From assembly GCA_903813345.2 (NCBI GenBank), contig CAIIXF020000007.1, forward strand, positions 20,077,564 to 20,141,563: a stretch of DNA of 64,000 nucleotides, in the 5' to 3' direction. Below the pieces are notes generated by a model. It did not search any database. It was not told the origin of the DNA and saw only the letters and a program-made list of their open reading frames with translations. The first letter of the stretch is position 1, and every line of letters begins with the position of its first letter. Shown piece after piece: positions 38,101 through 50,100 of the stretch. This DNA is from Owenia fusiformis (Eukaryota > Annelida > Polychaeta > Sabellida > Oweniidae). A program made the translations under genes and the position numbers.

Positions 38101-41100
38101 AATACACTCACCTTGTTTTTGAAGTCTATCCTCCAGGTCGGTAAGACGTTGAGATCTGGAACATAGACGTCCTTGCTGTTTCTTTCTCATTACTTCTTCC
38201 CTCAGTCTTTTCTGCTCTGCTAATTTTCTGTCATAATCACTCATTCCCTGAATTCATAGTGGATATTCATTTTATTCATATGTACTAAAACTCATGATTC
38301 ATAATTCTTTTATTGGCTATAATCTGTGGTATTTACTTTCCTAACTAGATAACAGCAACGAAAGCTAGCAAATCCCATCGAACAGCCATGGCTGGCATTT
38401 TTACAAACTATGTATATGGCAAAAAAGACACCTTCTACCAAAAGTGTTATTAGACAGTGTGCCATGCTTATAGTATTCACAGACAAAATATGAAAAAAAT
38501 TGCACCACTACTTTTTGAGATACAGCAAAAAATTTGAAATAGCGAGTAAAGGCCGCCATTTTTCAAGATGGCTGCCATGTGCTTCTTTGATATCTACATT
38601 TCTAGCTTTATGAATGTCCTATATAATTTTTTACATTAAAAACATATTGCTATTACAGTTTTACATATTGTACCTAAATTACTGTAAAAGCGACACTACA
38701 ATGGCCGCCATTTTTAAATGAGCGGCCATTTTGGAAATCGTCTTTGGAGCAAACTTCTACCCCCATAGGGTATATGTGTACAAAATATGAACAAAATCGG
38801 GCCAACGGTATTTGAGTTATTGCCCGGACGGACGGACAGATGGAGGCATTCCCTATATCCCTCCGGACTTCGCCAGATGGGATAATAAATGAGTGTTCAA
38901 TACAGGGTTGCACAATAATATCTCTTTGGTAAAAAATAAATAGGATTCAATTTCATTTAAAAAATACTCAACCCAAATGTTATTTGAATCAAGTTAGAGA
39001 TGAAAGTCTATAAGTTACTGTGACATTGATTCAGATGAATTAAATAACTACAGGAATTTCAAATCTGACTAATTTGACTAATCATTCTGGTTCAATATGA
39101 GACAGGAAGTTATTCAACAAGTCACCAAAACCATTCAAACAAAACTGACAATCACCTCTTGATCAGCATTTTGGGTGCCAGAGAATTCAAAGCGTGGTGT
39201 GTCTGTCGTCTCTTCTTTAACATGTCTTTCTTCTGCTACAACCTTTCTTGTGTTTAATGCTATCTTCTTAATGACTGGTTTGTTTTGAGAGGTTACACCT
39301 TTCTTTTGAGATCCAACAGGATTAGTGATAGTGGAAGTCACAGCTGAAGATTTGGTACCCAGCCTATAACACAAAACGTTAGAAGTGCACTCAAGTCTTC
39401 TCCCCAGGATTTTTTCTCAAGTGGGTGCAAAATTCTTATTTTCAAAATTTAGACCAAAATTTATCAAGATGTGCTTATTTTTCAAGATTTTTATTCATTT
39501 TCAACTTGGTGGAAATGGATTCTCAGGAGGGTCCAATCCTGTTATTAAAATCTAGAGTGGCTCCAGCGCCCACTTGCTTTAATGCTGGGAAGAGCACTAA
39601 CATTGTATAAGGAAAAATAGAGAACACTTTTAATTTATAGCTTAAATGAAAAGTACAAATTTTGTCCAATGAAAATTTGTAGCCTTGAAAAATAAAACAT
39701 TGAGATGTCCCTTAACCCTAAACCTTGGACTAGTTATACACACCTGGTTTGAACTGCACCTTGGACTTTAATACTTTTGCTTCCAGAGACTTGAACACTT
39801 GTTTCAGTATTTCTGACACCAAGTCGGTTTTTAACTGGCTTTTTCAAAGTAGGATTCTGTGTGTTTGGCTCATGAGAGGCCAGTTTAGCTTGCTTGGTTG
39901 GTGACTCATCATCTTCAGGGGTATTGCTAGTTGGAAGAGGAGCAAGGCGTTTCTTTGCATGGATGTTAATTGAAGTTGGATTCTGAAAAACAACATAATT
40001 TAGAGAGCACTTTTATAGTTGAAAGTTTATTTAAATAAAGTTAACACATTATCAGCCACCAATCGCCATGTCAGCATTATTATAGGTTGGCCATCATTTA
40101 CACATGACAAAATAAAAGTATAATATTTTGTTCTTTTTGGATGACTGTTCCTAGAAGGGTATCTCAGGGAGTTGGTTGCACTGAGGTGAGTTCTGCTGTT
40201 ATTTCTTCCCTTAGAATAAAAGAAAAACATTGCATCTGCTTCCAATTCAGGATTCAGGATGATATTTCTTGAAAACCTTTTAAGAATTGCCCCTGCTATA
40301 ATTTATCTAATTTCACTATTGCATAAAGTCTCATCTTGAGTTTAATATATAGTACACAATAGGGGGTTCTATTAAGATTTCTAGAAACAAGAAATTGTAT
40401 GCTTACTTTGAATCTTTCAAGTCGCTCCATCTTTTTCTTCTCATCTTCAGTAAGAGGTTTCTTAGGGCTGACTTTTTGGGGGGTTGGTCTGCAAAATAGA
40501 CAAACATTTATTAATTTTGTGTAAATAGGCTTATTTTTAAATAGTAGCATTTCATAAGAATACACAAAATTCAGTGAGCATATCTGCCAAATTAAGTGCA
40601 TCCATGAGGCATCCTGATTACTGAAAATACTAATTTGCAACTAATTTTCTAGAAAAATATTTTTTCAGTTTTAATGTTCTTTGAATATAACTGATGAACA
40701 TTGTTACATGGTGGGCACTAGATTCATGAGTACGGGTCAAAATATTGTGAACCCACAGTATTTATGCTGTACCTCTCATTTTGTTTCCTCTTCTGATGTT
40801 CTTGTTGCTGTTGCTGGGGCCCCAGCCTATCTCTTGGACTTTTATGTGGGGGGCTCCCATGGGGATTTTCAGGTATCAGTGGTCTAGGTCTGTCCTGCTG
40901 GGGCATCCGAGGCCTTGGACCATTCAATGTGGGAGGAGCCTGGATAATAAATGCATTATTAATTTGCATCCTGATTAATTTTGTGAAGAAAGGTTACATT
41001 TAGATAGATACAGTGTTAAAATTCTTACCTCGTTATTGTTTTTCCCTTGAGGATGACCTTGAAATCTTGGGCCTGGGAAATTTCCAGCTCCTCGTGGACC

Positions 41101-44100
41101 TTGATTCATTTGTACTAACTGCCCCCTTGGCTGGTTAAAACTATCCACTAATCTTGTAAACATATTAGCTGCCTCCATTACATTATCAATATTCACATAT
41201 TCCAAACGATTTGGCCGATGGCGATAATCTGGATCTTGAAAATTTCCGCCTCTATAGTCCTGATCAGAAAACAGGGGTCTATGTTGGGGTGCAGGGTGTC
41301 TTGCTTGGGGTTGCATTTGTCTTAAATCCATATCTGGACGTGGGCGACCCATCAGATGAGGTCTTGGACCATTCAGTGTGACTCCATTGTGAACTTGTGA
41401 AGTGATTTGAGGTGGGTTACCTGGAGCAAATATGTTAATATCATGATATTGTATTGCATAGAGTATATCATGATGTAATATTGAGGTGCGATATCATATC
41501 TCTGATACAAGTTGCACCACTAGGGATTTTTAACCAGAGTATGTTACTAGAAGCCCGATTCACAAATTTTAAACAACTTTTAACACCAATAGCTAAATAC
41601 AAACTTCAAGAATCTTTAATCTGCAGTGTGTGAACACTTTAATGATATTATTGCACTGATCTACACAGGATTTTTTCTCAAGGGGGTGGATAATTCTCAT
41701 TTTCACAATTCAGACCAAAATTGGTCAAATTATGCCCAATTTTTCATGATTTTTCTCAGTTTCAAGTGAATGCAAATGGATTTTCAGGTGGATGCAAGTC
41801 TATTTTCAAAATCCCAGATAGGTGCTGCGCCCACTTGCTTTAATGCTGGGGAGATCACTGTAATGTCCAGTGCATGGAATACTCACCCAGTATGCCAGGA
41901 CCATGTAATGACTGATCATTCATGAACATAGTCTTGCCTTGCATGGACTGAGGGAAGCTCTGTGATGAAGGCTCTTGAATACTTCTCAGGTTGGATTCCT
42001 AAAGAAATCAAATGTAGTACTGTATCATATTATACATGGACCCATATCATATATGCTAGAGTCATGGGTCACAAGGGAATCAATGCTCACTAAGACTGAG
42101 ATTACTCATGTTTGATGTGTATGACTGGTTATACCTTATCCTCTATGTTAACATGTAAGCTGGTCTGAACAATAATAAAGTAGCAAAGTTGACAGTGAAA
42201 CTAATAAGTTAATTAATAATGAAATCAATTGAAATATAACATAATGCCAGTGAAAGTCTGTATTTCTATTTCACAATTCATGAAAATATCCACTCACTTG
42301 AACTAAAGGGTTTAATACTACATCTGACTGCACCTGAAATGAAAATAAAAGAAAATAAAATTTAAAAAAAATTAAAAAAAATTAAATAAAAAAAAAGCTA
42401 GCAGTCCATTATTTCAAATACACTGATTTAAACCTCAAAATAACACTACGGTGTTAAATTCTACAGGTTGACTGGTTCTGATGTCATTTTAGAACTAATG
42501 AATTCCAGTCATGTTAAGGTATCAAAACAATGCCAAAATGCTTGTGCCTGTTTATTACATACCAGTGACACAAAATTCTATTGGTAATGTGCCTACATAG
42601 AAAAGCTTATATGCAGATTAGTTCAGACCGAAGTTTTACATTACCGAAACAATTAAGTTAGTGATTTGGTCCTTCGTGTATTTACCCAATTTGAGCATTT
42701 GACTTTATACTTACTGGTACAGAACCCTTAAAATTAGGGTTAATATATATTTTGGCAGCTGGTTCTGGTGGGGCTTTTAGTTTTGGATCTGTTAATATGT
42801 CTAGAGGATGGGGATGATTTGTGGCATGAGTTAATTCATCCATTGGGTGTGCTCTGGGAACCTTATGTCCTATGGGAGGTACCCTATGTCCTATAGGAGG
42901 TACCCTATGTTCTATAAGTGGTCCTCTATCTCTGTATTGGGGTTCCCTATGACCCAAAGATTGTTCTCTATGTCTCTGCTCTGTTATATGGGGCTCTCTA
43001 TCATGATGGGGATCTCTATTATGATGGAAAGGAGGACCATTGTGATGCATGTCTCTTTTCTGCAAACCACGATTTAACATATCCTGGTCATGAATGTTCT
43101 GGTTGTTCATACCCTGGTTCATTTGCATCTGTGGTCTCTGCATGTGTTGTTGTTGCTGAAGCTGTTGATGCTGATGACGGTGTTGTTGTTGTTGTTGTTG
43201 TTGTTGATGATGCTGCTGCTGCTGCGGATACAGTGGAGGTCGTGCCCCCCTCCATTGCCCCCCAAATGTGCCCTGGTGCTGACCACCTCTAGGGATTGGG
43301 AACCGTTGATTCGGGCCATGCCCTCCTCCCCTAGAGCCTCCAAATCCACGTCCTCTACCTCGCCTATTCCGTTTATTCTTAGAGTCATGTTCATATTTTT
43401 CTACACGTTCCTGCTCTTCTTTACTCACTATACTCTTGTAGTCTGAAACAGAATTGTAGCAATTACATTTTCGCACTATTCTAGTTTTTATCTTGGGTCT
43501 TGGGAGCACATGTTTCCGACAGTTAACACTAGATATAGTGCAATAACTACCTATACATGTATAATACCTCAATTTATTACAATATTTCTTGTATCAATTG
43601 AGTATGGGTGGTTAAGTATCCCAACTACGAAGAGTTTTTCTTAAATGATCATTTATAGACTATTAAAATTCATCTTGCGTCTGAGTATGTTATAGGATGG
43701 AGAATATACTGGCCTATTTTGACCTAGTCATTTTACATTAAGTCTAATTTAGTACACATATTAAACTTATCCTGTGTACAAGTCACTAAGAAAAGAATAT
43801 ATGTTTACCCAGGGAGTCAGGGATACTACGATCAGTTGTTGCCTTAGTAGTGACAACATCATGACGTTCAGTTTTGAACCGGTCTCTATTACGTGACCCA
43901 GCATTGTCATCCTCGTCATCGCTCCCACTATCAGAGTCAGCATCCTTAAAGTATTGGTGTTCTTCATCCTCAACAGTTGTATCTGCCTGGCTGTTGTCTG
44001 CTTGAGAGGTGTTGGTCTGTGATGTGTCAATATTAGAATCATTTCCATTCTAGAAATTAAAATTAAAATATGTATCTAGTTTGGTTTGAAGAAAACGGAT

Positions 44101-47100
44101 GGTAGTTCATAATTTACACTTGTTTATGACATAATTAGTGTTATTAAAGAATAATATATTGGGTCTAGCAGATGACAAATGATAGCGCTGGATTTCATTT
44201 TCATCATATGATATAAGTAGAGTAGTGTTCTACCAAATATCTTTTTTAAGTGGGTATGTGCCAAATTCTCATTTTGACAATTATGGTCAAAGTTGTTCAA
44301 AATAAGACAATTTTTTACTTAAGTGATTTCGACAGCTGATATTTTTACTCAAACGTCCTATTGTTTTGAGGACCTTTCAGCAGGTTATTTCCATGTCAAA
44401 TATTTTTACTGATTTTGCTTGTTGTATTTTCCTTTTGCCTGCTATTAAAAGTTCCAATGAAATCTCTGATCTTTCTCAAAACTTTTTCAAATGGGTTTCC
44501 TAGTGGTTGAAAGTCTAAAAATCTCAAGAAGGGGCTTAGGCCATCAGCCTGGGGGGTTGGTCGGTATCAAATTAGGGGAATAATCGCCATAGTGATTTTT
44601 GGGAAGGTTAAGACCTCTAGAGAAAGAAAATATGTGATAGCATTGTAACAGTTGTAGCTAAATGGGTGTTATCGCCCATTTTTCAAAATGGCCGCCAATG
44701 TACGTGTCACAATACAAGAGTGGGTATATCTAAGCACACTGAGATGCAAAAACTGTGATTTTAGGACCTATGTCTAGGTTTTAGGGGTCAAGGATTTCAT
44801 TTATGTCTAAATCTAAGTCATCAAACAATTGTTCCTCATAGAAATCCAAGATGGCCACCAAAATGGGTGCAAAAACGGATATGTAACTACTGTTAATGCT
44901 CAAGAATCACTTAAGAACAGTGATTTTGGAGCCCATGTCTACGTTTTAGGGGTCAAGGATTTGATTTATATCTAAATCTGAGTCATCAAATAATTACTTT
45001 TCATGGAAATCCAAGATGGCCACCAAAATGGATGCCAAATCGAATATGTAACTATTGATTTGAGCTCAAAGAACAGTTAAAAACAGTGATTTTGGAGACC
45101 ATATCTAGGTTTTAAGGGACAAGGATTTGACTTATGTCTAAATCTAACTCATCAAACAATTACTTTAAATAAAAATTCCAAGATGGCTTCCAAAATGGGT
45201 GCCAAAATGAATATTCAACTATTGATTTAAGCTCAAAGAATAGTTAAGAACAGTGATTTTGGAGTACATGTCTGCGTTTTAGGGGTCAAGGATTTCATTT
45301 ATGTCTAAATCTGAGTCATCAAACAATTACTTTACACAGAAATCCAAGATGGCCACCAAAATGAATATGTAACTGATTGATTTAAGCTCAGAGAACAGTT
45401 GAGAACAGTTATTTTGGCGACAATGTATTGGTTTAAAGGATCAAGGATTTCATTTAGTCTAAATCTAAGTCATCAAACAATTACTTTATATAGAAATCCA
45501 AGATGGCCATCAAAATGGGTGCCAAAATGAATATTTAACTATTGATTGAAGCTCAAAGAACAGTTAAGAACAGTGATTTTGGAGACAATGTCTAGGTTTT
45601 AGGGGTCAAGGGTTTCATTTATGTCTAAATCTGAGTCATCGAATAATTGCTTTTCATAGAAATCCAAGATGGTCACCAAAAACGGTGCCAATAACAAGTA
45701 AATATTGATTTAAGCTCAAAGAACAGTTTATAACAGTAATTTGAGACCATGTCAAGATTTTTGGTGTCAAGAATTTCAGTTATGTCTAAAACTATAACTA
45801 ATTTCTTTATTTGGATCCAAGATGGCTTCCATCATTGCTGCCGAAGTGAAAATAAGATTTATTATCCAAACATATAGAGGAGTTAGAAAATTAATTTTTG
45901 ATATTTTAAGTTTGTGGGGTCAATGATTTTAATTTTGTCTTTAATAAAATCAACAAATATTTTATTTATATGGATATCCAAGATGGCCTCCAAAATGAAT
46001 TCATATAACTATCCATTTAACCACAAAGATCACCAAACAATCTATGATTAATATCAGAATTCAAGATGGATGCCAAAGTGTTAATATTATAAAAGGTCAA
46101 ATAAGAACAAACAATTACATGAAGATTTGCGAAATAAAATCTTATGATCATCGCATTAGCAATATTACTGTAATTTGCCTTCCTTTCCCTTAGTTTTGTG
46201 GTGGCTCAGTATCATAAACATTGACTATAGAAAGAAGTAGACTGCCCATGGGAAGAAGTAGATTATTGGATGGAGAAGATCAAGCACAAGAAATTCCTCA
46301 AAGACAAGTGTATGATAAACCAGAAAGAGTTTGATGAAGATAAACATTTTAGTCAGTCCTCAAAATCGTGACTCTGGAGCCATTTTGGTGGTCGGTCATC
46401 TTGGATATCAAAATAAAGGAATTGTTTTATGACTTAATTATAGACAAAATAGTTATTCTTGGCCTCTTAAACCTGGACATAGTCTCCAAAATCACTGTCC
46501 TTAACTGTTCTTTGAGCTTAAATCAATAGTTACATATTCATTTCAGCACCCATTTTGGTGGCCATCTTGGATTTCTATAAAAAGTAATTATTATTTGATT
46601 ACTTAGATTTAGACATAAATAAAATCCTTGGCCCCTACAAAATAGACAGAGTCTCCAAAATTTCTGTTCTTAACTGTTCTTTTAGCTTCAATCAATAGTT
46701 ACATATTCATTTTGGCATCCATTTTGGTGGCCATCTTGGATTTCTATAAAAGTAATTGTTTGATGACTTAGATTTAGACATAAATGGAATCTTTGACCCT
46801 TAAAACCAAGACATGATCTCCAAAATCACTGTTCTTTGAGCTTAAATCAATAGTTACATATTCATCTTGGCACCCATTTTGGCGGCCATCTTATATTTCT
46901 ATGAAAAGGTAATGATTTGATGACTCCAATTTAGACATAAATGAAATCCTTGACTCTAGAACTGTGGCATGATCTCCAAAATCACTGTTCTTAACTCTCC
47001 TTCGAGCTTAAATCAATGGTTACATACTGGCAATCGTTTTGGCATCCAATTTGGTGGCCATCTTGTATTTCTATGAAAAGCTTATTATTTGATGACTCTG

Positions 47101-50100
47101 ATATAGACATAAATGAGATCCTTGACTCGAGAACTGTGACATGATCTCCAAAATCACTGTTCTTAACTGTTCTTTGAGCTTAAATCAATGGTTACATACC
47201 GGTATTCGTTTTGGCACCCATTTTGGTGGCCATCTTGGATTTCTATAAGAAGTAATTGCTTGATGACTTAGATTTTGGCATAAATGAAATCCTTGACCCC
47301 TAAAACCTCAAAATAGGCCCTAAAATCACAGTTTCTGCATCTCAGTGTGCTTAGATATACCCACTCTTATATTGTAACACGTGCACCGGCGGCCATTTTG
47401 AAAAATGGGTGATAACACCCATTTAGCTACAACTGTGGCAATGCTATCACATAGTTTCTTACTCTAGAGGTCTTAACCTTCCCAAAAATCACTATGGCGA
47501 TTATTCCCCTGATTTGATACCGATAACCTAAATTTTGGGGTGAAGCTGATGGCCTAGCTGATCATTGTAAAATTACATTAGTATCAGTATTCACCTGTTC
47601 ATCTTCAATATTCTCCTCTGTGTCTATCTCATCAATGACTGTGTATGTCTCTCCTCCTCTCTCAACATGTGACTCACTTTGGTGCTGCTGGTTGCCACCT
47701 TCAGGCTCCTCTGTTCCATAGTCCTGCTCATCAAAGTCCCCTTCACAACCTTCTTCCCCAAGGTCTATCACATCTTCTTCTTCAAAACTTCTTTCAAACC
47801 TGAAATGCGCATTTTCATAGTAACACAATATTTAAAGCAAAGGTCCACATCAATCAAGGACAAAGACCATATTCACAAAGCATTGCTTATGGCAACTCAT
47901 TTACAAAACACATTCACATTCAAAAGAGGCTTTGCTATATCGCTTTGAAATCTTGTTGAAGTCTCGTTTTCGATAAGATTTTAGGAGGCCTGCATTTTAA
48001 ACATTTTCTTTACAGGATCACAATTTAAATGTGATTTAAATGTGTGTTTCAAGACCATCTAGTTGCAGTTGACATTTCTTGTCATATTAAAATAATAAAA
48101 TAATAAATGGTTTCCCATGGTTTTCATGGAGTCTTTTATTAGCAAGTTAAACACATGTTACATAAGTTGACCCACCTCTCTCCTTGGAATTTGTTTCTGC
48201 TTGGTCTGACCTCAGATTCATTGTCACTGTCTCCTAGCAATGCATTCTCATCTATCTCATCATCAAAATCATCATGCTGAAATCATAAAATCATCATGCT
48301 GAAATCACAAAATCATGTTTAAGTTGAAGTCAAATGAGAGAGGGATATAAGTCATTAAGTAAGTACAGCTAGATATACTGTAGTAGAATTTTAGAATTTC
48401 CTGGAGCTTGGACTGTAGATTGTATATACAGTGTTTGTGATATAATAGAGTTTATTCAGCTACTCACACCATCTTTCTGTTTCAAAGACACAATCATGCT
48501 ATGGTATTAAGAGATATATTCTTTGATATGCTCACCATATGGGGAGTTACAACTGCCATTAAGTGTGATGGCTACAATGTAATTATTGCCCATAATGTCA
48601 ATACATTACATAAGAGGCATTGTATTAATAGTCATTGCAATTTAGATATCAACAAAGACACAGGTGATATAATATCTACAAGTTTTATTATCCCTTATTA
48701 GATGAAATATATGAGATGAAAGCTCTCCAAAGTCCTCATATCACTATCAAACTAGAAAACGGCACCTCCACAGCGTAGCAAATCCAAACGAACACTATAT
48801 AAATCATAAATCATGAATCTGTGCAGTCACAATATTTGAGATCATTGTAGTATCATGTAACCATACTTTAAAGATATCTTGAAGTATTGGCGCATTCCTG
48901 CTCTAGGCAGTCATTTTGAATTATCTGATTTGTGATCTACTCTAAAATTCCTTCAACTTTTAAGAGATCAGATGATAATTGCGAAATCACACATAAGGCA
49001 GCCATTTTGAATTTTACGAGGCCCAAATCAGAAAAACAATACAATATTTGCAATCTACTCTAAATTGCCTTTCATTTGAGTATAATAAAGCTATATTTCA
49101 AAAACATCTCAAAATTAACGCAAATTCCTGTTTTCCCAATTCACGGCTCCTGGGGGTCAGGGTGAAGAGCACAGAACACATGTGGAAAAGATAGGTGTTG
49201 TGATTATACGACCAAAATTTCAAATAATAATGTTTATTTATAAGAATTTTAAAGCCATTTTTAAAGCGGTGGCCATCTTGAAAAAAGTTTTCTTGCGCAG
49301 AACTTTTCACCAATATACATCTTTCCACCAAATATGAAGAAAATCTGTCAACTAGTATTCAAGTTATCTTCCAGGGGCACAGACGGATGGACGGACGGAC
49401 TGACTGATGGACGGACTGATGGGCGGACAGAGGGCTTCACTATATCTCCACCAAACTTCGTTCATTGGGATAACAATACCACACCCCATTCTCAACAAGT
49501 CATACAAACATTTCTGGACGACATACTTATTTATTTATTTCAACGTTTTGATGGAATACGATCTAGAACTCTAGAAAAATATTATGGTGTACTTGGTACA
49601 TACCCTTCGCATCGTTCACTTCTCAACTGGAATTAATTTCTCCAAATTCTTCCATTTATTTTGGAAAGTGTCTGGATGATGAATAATGATTTTATTTATT
49701 ATTAAGTCACTATAACATAAGGATACGACTCAACATGTCAGGGATATGGTGGATTTTGCGAAAAATGACGATTTTTTCAACAAATTATTGTGCTTTCTAG
49801 AAGATTTGAGAAGTTCAAGATCGTGTTCAGAAAAAATGTTAAGACGTAGTGATACTAGTGTTGAGAATGGGGTGTGAATACCAGATCAGGAGTTTTAAAA
49901 ATTACCTTTCCCAATATTTTTCTATGTCACATGTGATTATGGATAATTACCCCAATTAAAGTGCTGAACGAGGTGTTATGGTGCAATTAGATGACATCTA
50001 AGATTATAAAAAAAAATGAGATGAAAGGGTAATATTATAAAGAGAGATGAAAAGTTGACTAAACTACATTTTGAAACAGGTCATAACATTCAAAATGTCA

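Noticed and set aside
43090-43446. Plus-strand Leu/Val-rich ORFs of over 100 codons
   Set aside because: Shadow of the polyQ and RGG exon of RBM33 on the minus strand.
43767-44048. Minus-strand ORF beginning MEMILILTHHRP
   Set aside because: Wrong frame of a real RBM33 exon; the correct frame (NGNDSNIDTS to RSIPDSL) fits both splice phases and the family.
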